From positions 1 through 64,000 of the forward strand of contig NZ_LQPP01000076.1 in the NCBI RefSeq assembly GCF_002102345.1: DNA of 64,000 nt. The letters are read 5' to 3'. The translations under genes and the position numbers were made by a program. Numbering within the stretch: the stretch's first letter is position 1; every line of letters begins with the position of its first letter. Of this stretch, positions 41,509 through 52,069 are shown piece after piece. The notes below the pieces were generated by a model. The model saw nothing but the letters and a program-made list of their open reading frames with translations. It was not told the origin of the DNA and did not search any database. Origin of the DNA: Mycolicibacterium peregrinum (lineage in GTDB: Bacteria; Actinomycetota; Actinomycetes; Mycobacteriales; Mycobacteriaceae).

Positions 41509-44105
41509 TGGCACGCGGATTTCAGGGAGTGATGATGCGCGGCTTCGGCGCGCGCGATCACCAGGCGACCGTGGTCGAGACCACCTATCTGACACCGAAC
41601 ATGCTGCGCCTGCGCCTGGTGTCGCCGACGGTGTTCGAGGACGCCATCGCCGAGCCGACGTCGTACCTGCGTTTCTGGGTTCCGGACCCCGACGGCTCGA
41701 AGACCGAGTTCCAACGGGGCTACACGATGTCCGAAATGGATCCCGACACCGGGCATTTCGCGGTGGACGTGGTGCTGCACGAGCCGTCGGGACCGGCGTC
41801 GAAGTGGGCGCGCACTGCAAAGCCGGGCGACACGATCCCGGTGATGGCCCTGGGCTCCACGGGATTCACCGTGCCCGACGATCTGCCCGCCGGCTACCTG
41901 CTGATCGGTGACGCGGCGGCCATACCCGCCATCAACGGGATCATCGGCGCCCTGCCGCGCGACATACCGATCGAGGCCTATCTCGAGCAGCACGACGATA
42001 ACGATCTGCTGATCCCGATCGCCGAGCACCCACGGCTGCGGGTGCACTGGGTCAAGCGCCACGACACGACCTCACTGGCCGCCGCGATCGAGGCCAGGGA
42101 CTGGTCGGACTGGTACTGCTGGGTGACCCCGGAGGCCGGTTCGCTCAAGCACCTGCGGGCGCGGTTGAAGGATGAATTCGGCTTCCCCAAATCCGAGCTG
42201 CACGCCCAGGCCTACTGGACCGAGGGCCGGGCCATGGGCACCGATCGCACCGAAGCCGAGCCCGGCCCTGAGACCGCGTCCGAAGCCGCTGGCTCCGAAA
42301 CTGCTGTGGCCGAGCCTGTTGCCGCCCCAGCCACGGCTGCGCCCGCACGTGGCACCTGGCGCGCACAGGGTGCGGGACGGCTGCTGGCCCCATTGAAAAC
42401 CCCGCTGATCGTGTCGGGTGTGTTGCAGGCGATCATCACCCTGATCCAGCTGGCGCCCTTCGTCCTGCTGGTCGAGTTGGCCCGGCTGCTGCTGTCCGGC
42501 GCGGACGAATCCCGATTGTGGACCCTGGGGTTGACGGCGGTCTGGCTTCTGGGCCTCGGCGCCCTGCTGGGCGCCGGCCTGACCTTGTGGCTGCACCGGC
42601 TCGACGCCAAGTTCGCACGTGAGTTGCGGACCCGGCTGTTGACCAAGATGGCCCGATTGCCGCTCGGCTGGTTCACCGCCCGCGGTTCGGGCTCGATCAA
42701 ACAGCTGGTGCAGGACGACACCCTGTCACTGCACTACCTGGTCACCCACGCGATCCCGGATGCCGTTGCGGCGGTGGTTGCCCCGGTGGCCGTGCTGGTC
42801 TACCTGTTCACCGTCGACTGGCGCTTGGCGCTGGTGCTGTTCATCCCGGTGCTCACCTATCTGGTGCTGATGTCCGTGATGACCATCCAGTCCGGCGCCA
42901 AGATCGGCCAGGCGCAACGCTGGGCCGACCGGATGAGTGGAGAGGCCGGCGCCTACCTGGAGGGCCAGCCCGTCGTCCGGGTGTTCGGCGGTGCGGCGTC
43001 GTCGAGCTTCCGCCGCCGGCTCGACGAGTACATCGGATTTCTCGTCGGTTGGCAGCGCCCGTTCACCGGCAAGAAGTCGCTGATGGACCTCGTCACCCGG
43101 CCCGGCACGTTCCTGTGGCTGATCGCCGCCGTCGGCACCCCGATGATCATCGGGGGCTCGATGGACCCCGTCGATCTGCTGCCGTTCCTGTTGCTCGGCA
43201 CCACATTCGGCGTCCGGCTGCTCGGTGTGGGCTACGGGCTGGGTGGGATCCGCGGCGGCATGTTGGCCGCCCGCCGCATCCAGAACGCGCTCGACGAGGC
43301 GGACCTGGCGCTGCTCGAGCACCCGGACGAGCCGGGTGCGGCGGCCGCAGTGGTGTTCGACGGCGTGACCTTCGGGTACCGGCCGAGCGTTCCGGTGATC
43401 CAGGATGTCTCGCTGACCCTGCGTCCGGGTACTGTCACCGCGCTCGTCGGTCCCTCGGGCTCGGGCAAATCCACCCTGGCCGCGCTGCTGGCCCGGTTCC
43501 ATGACGTGGGTACGGGATCGATCCGCCTGGACGGCAAGGACATCCGGTCCTTAACGGCTGACGAGCTGTACCGCCAGGTCGGGTTCGTCCTGCAGGAGAC
43601 CCAACTGGTGGCGGGTACCGTCGCCGAGAACATCGCGCTGGCCGACCCGGACGCCGACCAGACCCGGATCGAGCAGGCCGCGCGCGACGCCCAGATCCAC
43701 GAGCGGATCCTGCGCCTGCCCGACGGATATCAGACGGTGCTCGGGGCGTCGTCGGCACTGTCCGGCGGTGAGCGGCAACGGCTCACCATCGCCAGGGCCA
43801 TCCTGGCCGACACCCCGGTACTGATCCTCGACGAGGCCACCGCCTTTGCCGATCCGGAATCGGAATACCTTGTGCAGCAGGCGCTCAACCGATTGACCAA
43901 GGACCGGACCGTGCTGGTGATCGCGCACCGGTTGCACACCATCACCCATGCCGATCAGATCGTGGTGCTCGACGGCGGCCGCATCGCCGAAACCGGCACC
44001 CATGAAGAACTGCTCGCCGCCGGTGGGCGCTACCACCAGCTCTGGCAGACCGGTCAGTCACTGCATCCCAGCGACGCCGTCACCGCAGGAGAGGCCGCAC
44101 GATGA
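41508..44105 (+). CDS. irtA: Iron-siderophore ABC transporter subunit IrtA with siderophore-interacting domain
   Basis: 865 residues. Residues 1-245 form a siderophore-interacting (FAD) domain with the flavin motif RGYT; an Ala/Glu/Pro-rich linker runs to about 290; six membrane helices to about 580; then an ABC ATPase with Walker [10 protein letters not shown] (648-656), signature LSGGE (751-755) and Walker B ending Asp775-Glu776. With IrtB it forms a heterodimeric exporter-fold transporter that imports carboxymycobactin/mycobactin-Fe(III) and reduces the iron by its flavin domain. Length and domain order match mycobacterial IrtA (about 860). Coupled to irtB by ATGA. Confidence 0.95.
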   Translation: MARGFQGVMMRGFGARDHQATVVETTYLTPNMLRLRLVSPTVFEDAIAEPTSYLRFWVPDPDGSKTEFQRGYTMSEMDPDTGHFAVDVVLHEPSGPASKWARTAKPGDTIPVMALGSTGFTVPDDLPAGYLLIGDAAAIPAINGIIGALPRDIPIEAYLEQHDDNDLLIPIAEHPRLRVHWVKRHDTTSLAAAIEARDWSDWYCWVTPEAGSLKHLRARLKDEFGFPKSELHAQAYWTEGRAMGTDRTEAEPGPETASEAAGSETAVAEPVAAPATAAPARGTWRAQGAGRLLAPLKTPLIVSGVLQAIITLIQLAPFVLLVELARLLLSGADESRLWTLGLTAVWLLGLGALLGAGLTLWLHRLDAKFARELRTRLLTKMARLPLGWFTARGSGSIKQLVQDDTLSLHYLVTHAIPDAVAAVVAPVAVLVYLFTVDWRLALVLFIPVLTYLVLMSVMTIQSGAKIGQAQRWADRMSGEAGAYLEGQPVVRVFGGAASSSFRRRLDEYIGFLVGWQRPFTGKKSLMDLVTRPGTFLWLIAAVGTPMIIGGSMDPVDLLPFLLLGTTFGVRLLGVGYGLGGIRGGMLAARRIQNALDEADLALLEHPDEPGAAAAVVFDGVTFGYRPSVPVIQDVSLTLRPGTVTALVGPSGSGKSTLAALLARFHDVGTGSIRLDGKDIRSLTADELYRQVGFVLQETQLVAGTVAENIALADPDADQTRIEQAARDAQIHERILRLPDGYQTVLGASSALSGGERQRLTIARAILADTPVLILDEATAFADPESEYLVQQALNRLTKDRTVLVIAHRLHTITHADQIVVLDGGRIAETGTHEELLAAGGRYHQLWQTGQSLHPSDAVTAGEAAR

Positions 44106-45838
44106 TCCGCACCCTGATCGCTCTCATCCCAGCGGACCGCCGCAGCCGGGTTGGCGTCTACGCCACGCTGACCCTCGTTTCGGTGGTGATCCGCGCGGCC
44201 GGCACCGTGCTGCTGATCCCCCTCGTGGCAGCGTTGTTCAGCGATGCGCCGCGTGACGCGCTGCCGTGGCTGGGCTGGCTCACGGCCGCCACGGTCATCG
44301 GGTGGATCATCGACACCGCAACGTCACGGCTCGGATTCGATCTGGGCTTCGCCCTGCTCGACAACACTCAACACGATGTGGCCGACCGGCTGCCCGGCAT
44401 CCGGATGGACTGGCTGGGGGGCGACAACGGGGCGAACACCGCCAACGCCCGTCAGGCGATCGCGGCGACCGGCCCCGAACTGGTCGGCATGGTGGTCAAC
44501 CTCCTGACGCCATTGATCGGGGCGATTCTGCTGCCCGCAGCCATCGGCATTGCGCTGCTGTTCATTTCGGTGCCACTTGGGTTCGCCGCGCTGGCCGGTG
44601 TCGTGATCCTGCTCGGTGCGTTCTGGGCTTCCGGCCGGCTGAGCCGCAAGGCCGACACAGTTGCAGACGAGACCAACCGGGCGTTCACCGAACGCATCAT
44701 CGAGTTCGCCCGCACCCAGCAGGCGCTGCGCGCCGCCCGGCGGGTGGAGCCGGCCCGCAGCATGGTCGGCGACGCCCTGGCCGCCCAGCACGGCGCCAGC
44801 ATGCGACTGCTGCTCATGCAGGTGCCGGGACAGTTGCTGTTCAGCCTGGCCAGCCAACTGGCACTGCTGATCCTGGCCGGCATGGCCACGGTGCTGACGG
44901 TGCGCGGCGATCTCGGCGTGCCCGAGGCGATCGCGATGATCGTCGTCGCCGCGCGCTACCTCGAGCCGTTCACCTCACTGTCGGAGCTGGCCCCGGCGAT
45001 CGAAACCACCCGCGCTTCCCTCGGTCGGATCCGGGCCGTCCTCGATGCCCCCGTCATGGCCACCGGCAGCGCCACGCTCGACACAACCGCCGCGCCGCGT
45101 ATCGAATTCGAAGGCGTGAGTTTCGGTTACGGAACCACCCCGGTACTGAAGGACGTCAGCTTCGTCTTGGAGCCCGGCGGCACCACCGCGATCGTCGGAC
45201 CGTCCGGCTCGGGCAAGAGCACGATCCTGTCGCTGATCGCGGGCCTGCACCAGCCGACCGCGGGGAGAGTGCTGATCGACGGTGTCGACACCGCCCAGAT
45301 GAACACTGAAACCCGCAGGGCGGCAACCAGTGTGGTGTTCCAGCACCCCTATCTGTTCGACGGGACGATCCGGGAGAACATCCTGGTCGGCGACCCGGAG
45401 GCCGACGCCGGGCAGCTCGCCACCGCGGCGCGCCTGGCCCGCGTCGACGAGTTGACCGCGCGGCTGCCAGACGGTGACGGCGCCAAGGTCGGTGAGGCCG
45501 GGACGGCACTGTCGGGCGGCGAACGTCAGCGGGTCAGCATCGCGCGTGCCCTGGTCAAACCGGCGCCGGTGCTGCTGGTGGACGAGGCGACCAGCGCGCT
45601 GGACACCGAGAACGAGGCCGCCGTGGTGGATGCCCTGACCGCCGACGAGAAGTCGCGCACCCGCGTCATCGTCGCGCACCGCCTGGCCAGCATCCGGCAC
45701 GCGGACCGGGTGCTGTTCCTCGACGGCGGAATGATCGTCGAGGACGGCAGTATCGACGAGCTGTTGGCCGCGCGCGGACGGTTTGACGAGTTCTGGAACC
45801 AGCAGCGGGAGGCCGCCGACTGGCAGATCAGCCACTAG
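44102..45838 (+). CDS. irtB: Iron-siderophore ABC transporter subunit IrtB
   Basis: 578 residues, the normal IrtB size: six membrane helices in the first 310 residues ([20 protein letters not shown] first) and an ABC ATPase with Walker [10 protein letters not shown] (366-374), signature LSGGE from 470 and Walker [12 protein letters not shown]. It has no siderophore-interacting domain and pairs with IrtA. Start ATG overlaps the irtA stop. Expected to be expressed in low iron via the box at 40751. Confidence 0.95.
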   Translation: MIRTLIALIPADRRSRVGVYATLTLVSVVIRAAGTVLLIPLVAALFSDAPRDALPWLGWLTAATVIGWIIDTATSRLGFDLGFALLDNTQHDVADRLPGIRMDWLGGDNGANTANARQAIAATGPELVGMVVNLLTPLIGAILLPAAIGIALLFISVPLGFAALAGVVILLGAFWASGRLSRKADTVADETNRAFTERIIEFARTQQALRAARRVEPARSMVGDALAAQHGASMRLLLMQVPGQLLFSLASQLALLILAGMATVLTVRGDLGVPEAIAMIVVAARYLEPFTSLSELAPAIETTRASLGRIRAVLDAPVMATGSATLDTTAAPRIEFEGVSFGYGTTPVLKDVSFVLEPGGTTAIVGPSGSGKSTILSLIAGLHQPTAGRVLIDGVDTAQMNTETRRAATSVVFQHPYLFDGTIRENILVGDPEADAGQLATAARLARVDELTARLPDGDGAKVGEAGTALSGGERQRVSIARALVKPAPVLLVDEATSALDTENEAAVVDALTADEKSRTRVIVAHRLASIRHADRVLFLDGGMIVEDGSIDELLAARGRFDEFWNQQREAADWQISH

Positions 45839-45889
45839 CCCGTCGATTTCGTGATCGGCGGGCCGGTTGCGCGTTGCTAGGGTCGGAGG

Positions 45890-47341
45890 GTGACCGACAC
45901 CCGGCCTGGTTTCCGCGAATGGCTGCGCCAAATGCGCTGGTGGCACTGGGCTATCCTGGTTTTCGGCGCTGCCTGGATGGGCGGGCTGCTGTGGTTGATG
46001 ACGGGTCTGGCCGACGAGGATCCCGCTCAGGGACTACCTTCGCCTGTTGTTTATTCGGGTGATGTCGGCGTACCCGGTCAGGTGCTGTTGCCGGCGCTGC
46101 GCCGGCAGCCGGTGCCGGGCTGGCGCATGGACCTCAAGACGTTGCTGGCCGATGTCACCAGACCGCAGGTGGAACATGTCGGCGATGTCGGGGCACGCGC
46201 CTACTTCACCGTGTCCGGCACCGAGCGGACCACTGGCCGGCGTAGTGCGTGGCTACTGGGTGTCGATGTGGCGCAAGGGGTTCCGTCGTTCGCGCCGGTG
46301 CGGATCGAGAACCCGATACAGGTCACGTGCCTTCTCAACGGTGCGGCCAGGGTGCTGTGCCTCAACAAGGCTTACGGCGGGGCGCCGGGTGAAGCATGGG
46401 TGCTGGACTCGCAAACCGGAGCGGTCGTCTCGCGCACGGTGAGCGCTCTGCAGTTCGACGCCGGCAATGTCGACGACACGGCCAGAGTCATGCAGGTCGG
46501 TTCCTACGCGGTGGCCTACGAACCGGGGACCGGCTGGCACGGTATCGACGATCAGGCGCGGTTCACCTGGACGGTCAAGGCTGTTGCAGGCGACATGACC
46601 GTGTTGGAACGGCAACCGGGCATGCCGCCGAGCGATATCGGGGTGGCCAAGATCGACAAGGACCGCAGTGCGGCGTTCTCGGCAGCCGACGGCACGGTAC
46701 TGAGGAAGTCAGGAGGCAAGCTGCTGCCCATGGTCGGTGGCTTCGTGGAGCAGGAACGCGAGAACAAGGCTTCCCGGCGCAGTTCGGCCTCATTCGTGGT
46801 CTTCGATGAAAGCGGCAAACGGGTTGGCCGATATGACGACCAGACCGGTGGCCCCGGACTTTTCAACCCTCACCTGTCGAGCACGGAGTTGCCGGTGTTG
46901 TCGCTGTCGTTGAGCGATCAGATTCTGGTGCTCGACAACCGCGGCACGCCGATGACGGTGATTCACGACGAATCAGACGGTCCCCAGGCCTCGATCAGGT
47001 TCCTCGGCACCGGCATGTACCTCACCGAGAACCACTGGAATTCGGGAGACAAATCGACGACGTGGCGGAAGTTCGATCTCCGCAATGGCAGTCGGGTGTC
47101 GTCGTGTACCGGTCTTCCGATGGAGGAGGACCGGTTTGTCGGTTCCGATGGGACGGTGGTGGTCGCGCCGCAGGCGGGCTTCGACGACGGCGAGGCGCCC
47201 ACGATCGGGGTCGATCTCGATACCTGCGCAGTGCTGTGGAAGATCCCGGAACCGGGACCGATGTGGGCCGTCGGGTCGACGTTGGTGCAGGCCTTGCCGG
47301 GATCCGGTGAGCTGATCTCCCTGGTGCCGCCCGTGCGCTAG
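45890..47341 (+). CDS. Membrane-anchored beta-propeller-like protein
   Basis: 483 residues. One N-terminal membrane helix (WAILVFGAAWMGGLLWLMTG) leaves the rest outside the cell. The exported part has repeated beta-strand blocks with VLDSQTGAVVSRT, FSAADGTVLRKSGG, VLDNRGTPMTVIHDE and VDLDTCAVLWKIPEPG, the look of a PQQ-type beta-propeller without enzyme motifs. Such proteins usually act as scaffolds or binding proteins in the envelope. GTG 45890 follows TAGGGT by 6 bases, so it has its own leaderless promoter separate from irtAB. Confidence 0.75.
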   Translation: MTDTRPGFREWLRQMRWWHWAILVFGAAWMGGLLWLMTGLADEDPAQGLPSPVVYSGDVGVPGQVLLPALRRQPVPGWRMDLKTLLADVTRPQVEHVGDVGARAYFTVSGTERTTGRRSAWLLGVDVAQGVPSFAPVRIENPIQVTCLLNGAARVLCLNKAYGGAPGEAWVLDSQTGAVVSRTVSALQFDAGNVDDTARVMQVGSYAVAYEPGTGWHGIDDQARFTWTVKAVAGDMTVLERQPGMPPSDIGVAKIDKDRSAAFSAADGTVLRKSGGKLLPMVGGFVEQERENKASRRSSASFVVFDESGKRVGRYDDQTGGPGLFNPHLSSTELPVLSLSLSDQILVLDNRGTPMTVIHDESDGPQASIRFLGTGMYLTENHWNSGDKSTTWRKFDLRNGSRVSSCTGLPMEEDRFVGSDGTVVVAPQAGFDDGEAPTIGVDLDTCAVLWKIPEPGPMWAVGSTLVQALPGSGELISLVPPVR

Positions 47342-47379
47342 GTGGCCGTAGTAGCCGATCGGATACTTGATCCCGACCT

Positions 47380-47396
47380 ACTGTAACTATTACAGT
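47380..47396. promoter_or_regulatory. Palindrome upstream of the P450 gene
   Basis: ACTGTAA-CTA-TTACAGT is a perfect 7+3+7 inverted repeat, 52 bases before the P450 ATG. Two -10-like hexamers (TACTGT 47379-47384, TACAGT 47391-47396) lie inside or across it. Likely a TetR- or GntR-type operator; no regulator gene is adjacent. Confidence 0.55.
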
Positions 47397-47447
47397 TGGG
47401 CGTCCCACAATGATGTCGGGGCGGGTTGGGTGTTCCGGCGGGAGGCC

Positions 47448-48656
47448 ATGTTGACGACGGCGCAGGTGGTGTTCGACCCGTTCTCGGCGGATTTCTTCAA
47501 CGGTCCGTACGAGACGTATCGGCGTATGCGGGAGGAAGCCCCGGTCTACTACAGCGCCGAATACGACTTCTACGCGCTGACCCGGCACGTCGACGTGGCG
47601 GCCGCATTCAAGGACTTCGAGACCTACTCGTCGGCGTACGGCGTCGACCTCGCCATGGTCCGGACAGGGCAGAAGGCGCCGGCGAAGATGATCATCTCGC
47701 TGGACCCGCCCGAGCACCGGCACATGCGCAGCCTGGTGAACAAGGTATTCACCCCCAGGGCGATCACCGCGTTGCAGGACATGGTGTCCCAGCAGATCGA
47801 TCGCTATCTCGCAACCGTCGATCCGGCGGAATTCGATGTGGTGTCCGACTTCTCGGCGTACTTCCCGGTCGAGGTCATCACCACCATGCTCGGGGTCCCG
47901 CCGGAATCACGCCAGCAGGTGCGGCTGTGGATCGATGCCTCGCTGCACCGGGAGCCGGGCCAGATCGAGATGTCGGAATCCGGGATCGAAGCGATGGCGC
48001 AGTCCTGGCTGTTGTACTACGACCTGATCAAACAGCGCCAGGCCGAGCCACGCGACGACATGATCAGCCGGCTGATCTCGGCCGAGATCGAACGCGAGGA
48101 CGGGGAGCTGACCCGTCTGCGCAACTCCGAAATCGCGGGATTCGCCACACTTCTCGGCGGTGCCGGGGCTGAGACGGTGACCAAGCTGGTCGGTGCGGCC
48201 ACCGTGATGTTCGCCCGCCACCCCGAACAATGGCAGCGTCTGCGCGAGGACCGCAGCAAGATACCGGCCGCGATCGAGGAACTGCTGCGGTACGAGGCTC
48301 CGGCTCAATACAACGTTCGGCGTTCGCAACGTGAGATCCAGCTGCACGGTGTGACGATTCCGGCGGGCAAGCCGGTGTTCCTGGTCGGCGGTTCGGCCAA
48401 CCGTGACCCCGCTGCCTGGACGGACCCCGACGTGTTCGACATCGACCGGGACCGTACCGAGGCGCAGAACCTCGGATTCGGATACGGGATCCACAGCTGC
48501 CTCGGTGCCGCACTGGCCAGGTTGGAATGCGGCATCGCCCTGGACAAGCTCCTGGACTTCATGCCCCGCTACGAGGTGGCGTGGGACCGTTGCGAGCGAG
48601 TGAGTATGCAGAACGTCGCGGGATGGGCCCACGTCCCGGTACGGGTGCTGCGATGA
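47448..48656 (+). CDS. Cytochrome P450
   Basis: 402 residues, standard for a soluble bacterial P450. Heme-binding loop FGYGIHSCLGAALARLE with axial Cys351, EELLRYE (ExxR), and I-helix GGAGAETVTK, where Glu-Thr takes the usual acid-alcohol role. Early residues PFSADFFNGPYETYRRMREE place the start near here: ATG 47448, or the next codon TTG, since GGAGG lies only 2 bases before the ATG. The gene ends in ATGA overlap with a small protein. No ferredoxin gene is adjacent. Substrate unknown. Confidence 0.92.
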   Translation: MLTTAQVVFDPFSADFFNGPYETYRRMREEAPVYYSAEYDFYALTRHVDVAAAFKDFETYSSAYGVDLAMVRTGQKAPAKMIISLDPPEHRHMRSLVNKVFTPRAITALQDMVSQQIDRYLATVDPAEFDVVSDFSAYFPVEVITTMLGVPPESRQQVRLWIDASLHREPGQIEMSESGIEAMAQSWLLYYDLIKQRQAEPRDDMISRLISAEIEREDGELTRLRNSEIAGFATLLGGAGAETVTKLVGAATVMFARHPEQWQRLREDRSKIPAAIEELLRYEAPAQYNVRRSQREIQLHGVTIPAGKPVFLVGGSANRDPAAWTDPDVFDIDRDRTEAQNLGFGYGIHSCLGAALARLECGIALDKLLDFMPRYEVAWDRCERVSMQNVAGWAHVPVRVLR

Positions 48657-49156
48657 AGAGCGAAAAGACTTGCGGAACGGTCGGATACCGCATGCACGTG
48701 GTGGCCCGGGACGCCGCGGAACTGGCGGCCAATGCCGGCGGCCTGATCGTCGACCGGACGATGAGTGGTTGGCGGGTCACCGTGCAACTCCTCGAGAACG
48801 CCGAAGCGCCCGGGGACACTCGCCCGGTCCAGATCCTCGGCGCCGAGCTCGTCGATGGGGCGACATCACCCGGGCTCCCGGACGAGGACCAGTGTGTCCT
48901 GGTCATGGGTGCCGACGCGTATGCGCGCGCGATTTCCGGTGATGGTCAACAGCTTCCGTCCGGGTACGTGGAGGCACTGGTCTGGGGAGAATCGCCGGAT
49001 CCGGCCCACCTGTTCGGGCACAGCCTGAGCGCGGCGGCGCGGGCCTTCAAAACCCTGGCCGTCACCGCCGCCTGCATCTCTGCCGACGAGGTGTCCGCCG
49101 CCGAGGCCTTCACGTCGGTGAACGCACAGGGCGGCGGCGTACCTCTTCGCGCCTGA
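48653..49156 (+). CDS. Uncharacterised protein coupled to the P450
   Basis: 167 residues, family not recognised. Two alpha/beta-looking parts: residues 1-75 (YRMHVVARDAAELAANAGG, WRVTVQLLENAEA) and 85-167, which ends in a helical stretch LSAAARAFKTLAVTAACIS. No signal peptide, membrane helix or metal motif is evident, and the ferredoxin cysteine pattern is absent. Its ATG overlaps the P450 stop, so it is made together with the P450 and may assist it or act on its product. Confidence 0.7.
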   Translation: MKSEKTCGTVGYRMHVVARDAAELAANAGGLIVDRTMSGWRVTVQLLENAEAPGDTRPVQILGAELVDGATSPGLPDEDQCVLVMGADAYARAISGDGQQLPSGYVEALVWGESPDPAHLFGHSLSAAARAFKTLAVTAACISADEVSAAEAFTSVNAQGGGVPLRA

Positions 49157-49160
49157 CGGG

Positions 49161-50423
49161 TCAGGCCTTGGCGAGCCGCTTCTGCTCGTAGAGGCGGGCC
49201 CATTCCGCGCGCGGGCGGATCGAGGTGTCGACGTCGGTGGCCTTGGCGCGCAACGCACCAACGGTGGCCTGATCGCGCGGGGTCAGCGCGAACGGATCCC
49301 AGCCGAAGAACCGTGCCGAGTTCTCCCAGGTGATCTTGTTGATGTCGGAATCGCTTGCGCCGGCGGCATTCAGCTCGGCGAGCACCTGCTCGGGGGCGTC
49401 GGGCCAGAAGCAGTCGCTGTGGGGGTAGTCGCACTCCCAGGCGATGTTGTCGATACCGATCTCGTGACGCAGCTTCAGCGAGGTCTTGTCGGTGACATAG
49501 CAGGCCAGTGAGTGTTCGCGGAACACGTCTGACGGCAGCTTGTCGCCGAAGTCACGGCGCAGCCACTTCTGGTTGGTGTAGTGGCGATCGCTTCGATCGA
49601 GATAGAAAGGAATCCAACCGATTCCGCCCTCGGAGAAGGCGAACTTGAGGTCGGGGTAGTTGCGCATCGCGGGTCCCCACAGCAGGTCCTGCGCGCACAT
49701 CGCCGAGACCTGGGTGGCCAGGATGATCAGGTTGTCGATCGGCGCGTTGGGCGCCATGCTGATCGCCCCGAAACCCGTGCCGATGTGCAGGCACATCACC
49801 ACGTTCTCCTCGGACAGGGTGCGGAACACCGGGCCCCAGTAGTCCTCGTCGTGGTAGCTCGGCAGACCCTCGAGGTGTGGCAGTTCGGGCATCGTCACCG
49901 CGCGGCAACCCTTCGCGGCCACGCGGCGGATCTCGGCGCACATCCCCTCGGGAGTCCACGTCGGCAGGATCGCGATCGGGATGAAGCGCCCGGGAGCCGA
50001 AGCGGCCCACTCGTCGATGTGCCAGTCGTTGTAGGCCGACACCATCACCAGCGTGACGTCCTCACGCGTCATGTTGAGGTGACGCGCGGAGAACCCGGTG
50101 AAGGTCGGGAAGCACATCGAGGCCAGGATGCCGTTGCGGTCCATGTCGCGGACCCGCTCGTGCGCGTCATACACACCGGGACGCATCTCGGCGAACCCGG
50201 CCGGATCGCGACCCCACTCCTCGGCAGGCCACGACACCACCGCGTTGAGACCGGACACGCCCTGCGGACGCCCCTGGTACATCCACTGATCGACGCCCTT
50301 GTCGTCGGTCACCACGATGGGTGCCTCGGACTTGTACTTCGCCGGCACGTGGTTGAGGAACATGTCGGGCGGCTCGACGACGTGGTCGTCGATGCTGATC
50401 AGGATCAGGTCGTCAGGGCGCAT
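49161..50423 (-). CDS. Amidohydrolase-2 family metal-dependent hydrolase
   Basis: 420 residues, TIM-barrel amidohydrolase of the ACMSD-like group. Metal-ligand candidates: SIDDHVVEPP at the N-terminus (D-x-H), CLHIGTG mid-protein (His), and ECDYPHSDCFW near the C-terminus (Asp). Members decarboxylate or hydrolyse aromatic and cyclic acids; relatives occur in steroid and aromatic degradation. ATG 50421-50423 overlaps a possible start of the divergent AraC gene, so the two promoters overlap. Confidence 0.88.
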   Translation of the reverse strand: MRPDDLILISIDDHVVEPPDMFLNHVPAKYKSEAPIVVTDDKGVDQWMYQGRPQGVSGLNAVVSWPAEEWGRDPAGFAEMRPGVYDAHERVRDMDRNGILASMCFPTFTGFSARHLNMTREDVTLVMVSAYNDWHIDEWAASAPGRFIPIAILPTWTPEGMCAEIRRVAAKGCRAVTMPELPHLEGLPSYHDEDYWGPVFRTLSEENVVMCLHIGTGFGAISMAPNAPIDNLIILATQVSAMCAQDLLWGPAMRNYPDLKFAFSEGGIGWIPFYLDRSDRHYTNQKWLRRDFGDKLPSDVFREHSLACYVTDKTSLKLRHEIGIDNIAWECDYPHSDCFWPDAPEQVLAELNAAGASDSDINKITWENSARFFGWDPFALTPRDQATVGALRAKATDVDTSIRPRAEWARLYEQKRLAKA

Positions 50424-50448
50424 GATTCAACTAGTACCCTCGGACGGT

Positions 50449-51291
50449 GTGACCGTCTCTGCACTTTCGGACAGAGGTTTGACTGAACCGGCCAACATGC
50501 CCCGGCCGGTCATCGAACTGCGCCGTGGCGGACATGCGCTGGCCGGCAGCTACCTCTATCAAGGCGACGGGCTGATCACCGGCTGGCACTCCCACGAGGT
50601 ACACCAGATCGAGTACGCACTGCACGGTGTGGTCGAGGTCGAGACCGACGCCGCGCACTATCTCCTTCCACCGCAGCAGGCCGCGTGGATTCCCGCCGGC
50701 CTGCAGCATCAGGCCGTGATGAACCCCGACGTCAAGACCGTCGCGGTGATGTTCGATGCGGAGATGATCGCCGATGGCGGCGACCGGGCTCGGATCATCG
50801 CCGTGTCCCCGCTGATCCGCGAGATGATGATCTACGGGTTGCGCTGGCCGGTCGACCGCGCCCATGGCGATGACACGTCCGACACGTTCTTCCGAACGTT
50901 GGCCAACCTGGTCGTCGAGGCGCTCGATCACGAAGCGCCCCTGAGCCTGCCGACCACCGATCATCCGATCGTCGCTGCCGCGTTGGCGTACACCAAGGAG
51001 CACCTTGCCTCGGTGACAGCCGAGGATGTCAGCCGGGCGGTCGCGGTGTCCGAACGGACGCTGCGCCGCTTGTTCGCCGATACGATCGGAATCTCTTGGC
51101 GGACATATCTTCTGCATGCTCGGATGCTGCGGGCCATGGCATTGCTGGCCGGGCCCGATCAGTCGGTGCAGGCGACCGCGACGGCGGTGGGGTTCGAGAA
51201 TCTCAGCTCGTTCACCCGGTGCTTCACCCAGTTTTGTGGTCAGACGCCGTCGGCGTATCGGAACCGCTCGCGTGAGGAGCATCAGGCGTAG
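50449..51291 (+). CDS. AraC-family regulator divergent from the amidohydrolase
   Basis: 280 residues: an N-terminal cupin sensor (WHSHEVHQIEYALHGVVEVE) and a C-terminal AraC helix-turn-helix (VSRAVAVSERTLRRLFADTIG, with second motif VQATATAVGFENLSSFTRCF). GTG 50449 is 8 bases after the -10 element TACCCT (50435-50440), a leaderless start; an ATG at 50422 would overlap the divergent gene's start codon. It probably controls the amidohydrolase. Its last 68 bases overlap the convergent DUF2127 gene. Confidence 0.87.
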   Translation: MTVSALSDRGLTEPANMPRPVIELRRGGHALAGSYLYQGDGLITGWHSHEVHQIEYALHGVVEVETDAAHYLLPPQQAAWIPAGLQHQAVMNPDVKTVAVMFDAEMIADGGDRARIIAVSPLIREMMIYGLRWPVDRAHGDDTSDTFFRTLANLVVEALDHEAPLSLPTTDHPIVAAALAYTKEHLASVTAEDVSRAVAVSERTLRRLFADTIGISWRTYLLHARMLRAMALLAGPDQSVQATATAVGFENLSSFTRCFTQFCGQTPSAYRNRSREEHQA

Positions 51292-52042
51292 CCAACCCGG
51301 CCCGTTCGACACTGAGCAGGCTCTCGGTGTGATGCTCGGCGCGGTACGCCTCACCGCCACCGTTGATCCCGAAAAGCCTTTTGCTCCAGAGCAACCAGAT
51401 TACTGCGGCCAGGTTGATCACGAGTGCGCCCAGACGCAGGGCGGTCACCTTCTCGGTGAGCTCGTAGATTTCCAGCGGCAGGAAGACGCCAGTGGCGATC
51501 ACCGCGAAGTACTCGCCCCATCGCTTCATCAACCACAGGCCGACGGCCTCGGTGAACTCGACCAGGGCATAGGCGGCGACGCCGACAGCGATCCACAGCA
51601 GGGTGGCCGACGACAACGTGAACGCCTCGCCGATGTGCCGCACGATTTTGGAATCGTCGATGTTCCAACCGATTTGGTCGGCCAGCGGCCGCATCAGCGG
51701 AATGTCCTTCTCGAACGCGTCCTGCAGCTCACTGCGCGATGCGCGCACCTTGAGGATGCCCACTGCCAGCAGCGTGAACACGATCCCGCGCACCGCCCGC
51801 TCGGCGGCGAGCAGTCGCATGATGGTGCGGTCTCGCAGCAGCCGGCCGCGGGGGATCTCCGGTGCGGTGTCGGCAGGCCCGCGACCGCGGGGAGCGCCGA
51901 CCACGAACGTCTCGCACCGCAGACAACGCCACGCCTCCCCGACAGGGGTGTCTACGCGCAACCGGTCGCGCAGTTCCGGTTCGTCCGGGGCAAACGTGGC
52001 GTGACCGCGCAGCCCGCATGACCGCAGCGCGAAATCGACCAT
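51224..52042 (-). CDS. DUF2127 membrane protein
   Basis: 272 residues. An N-terminal cytosolic part carries a degenerate zinc-ribbon-like CGLRGH ... WRCLRCETFV. Four membrane segments follow (GIVFTLLAVGILKV, LLWIAVGVAAYALVEFTEAVGLW, YFAVIATGVFLPLEIYEL, RLGALVINLAAVIWLLW), the pattern of DUF2127. ATG 52040-52042 lies 6 bases after TACGGT (leaderless). Function unknown. Its 68-base convergent overlap with the AraC gene is the longest in the window. Confidence 0.82.
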   Translation of the reverse strand: MVDFALRSCGLRGHATFAPDEPELRDRLRVDTPVGEAWRCLRCETFVVGAPRGRGPADTAPEIPRGRLLRDRTIMRLLAAERAVRGIVFTLLAVGILKVRASRSELQDAFEKDIPLMRPLADQIGWNIDDSKIVRHIGEAFTLSSATLLWIAVGVAAYALVEFTEAVGLWLMKRWGEYFAVIATGVFLPLEIYELTEKVTALRLGALVINLAAVIWLLWSKRLFGINGGGEAYRAEHHTESLLSVERAGLATPDAPHASGSDTPTASDHKTG

Positions 52043-52069
52043 GTCAGCACCGTAGCCCGGCCGAACCGG

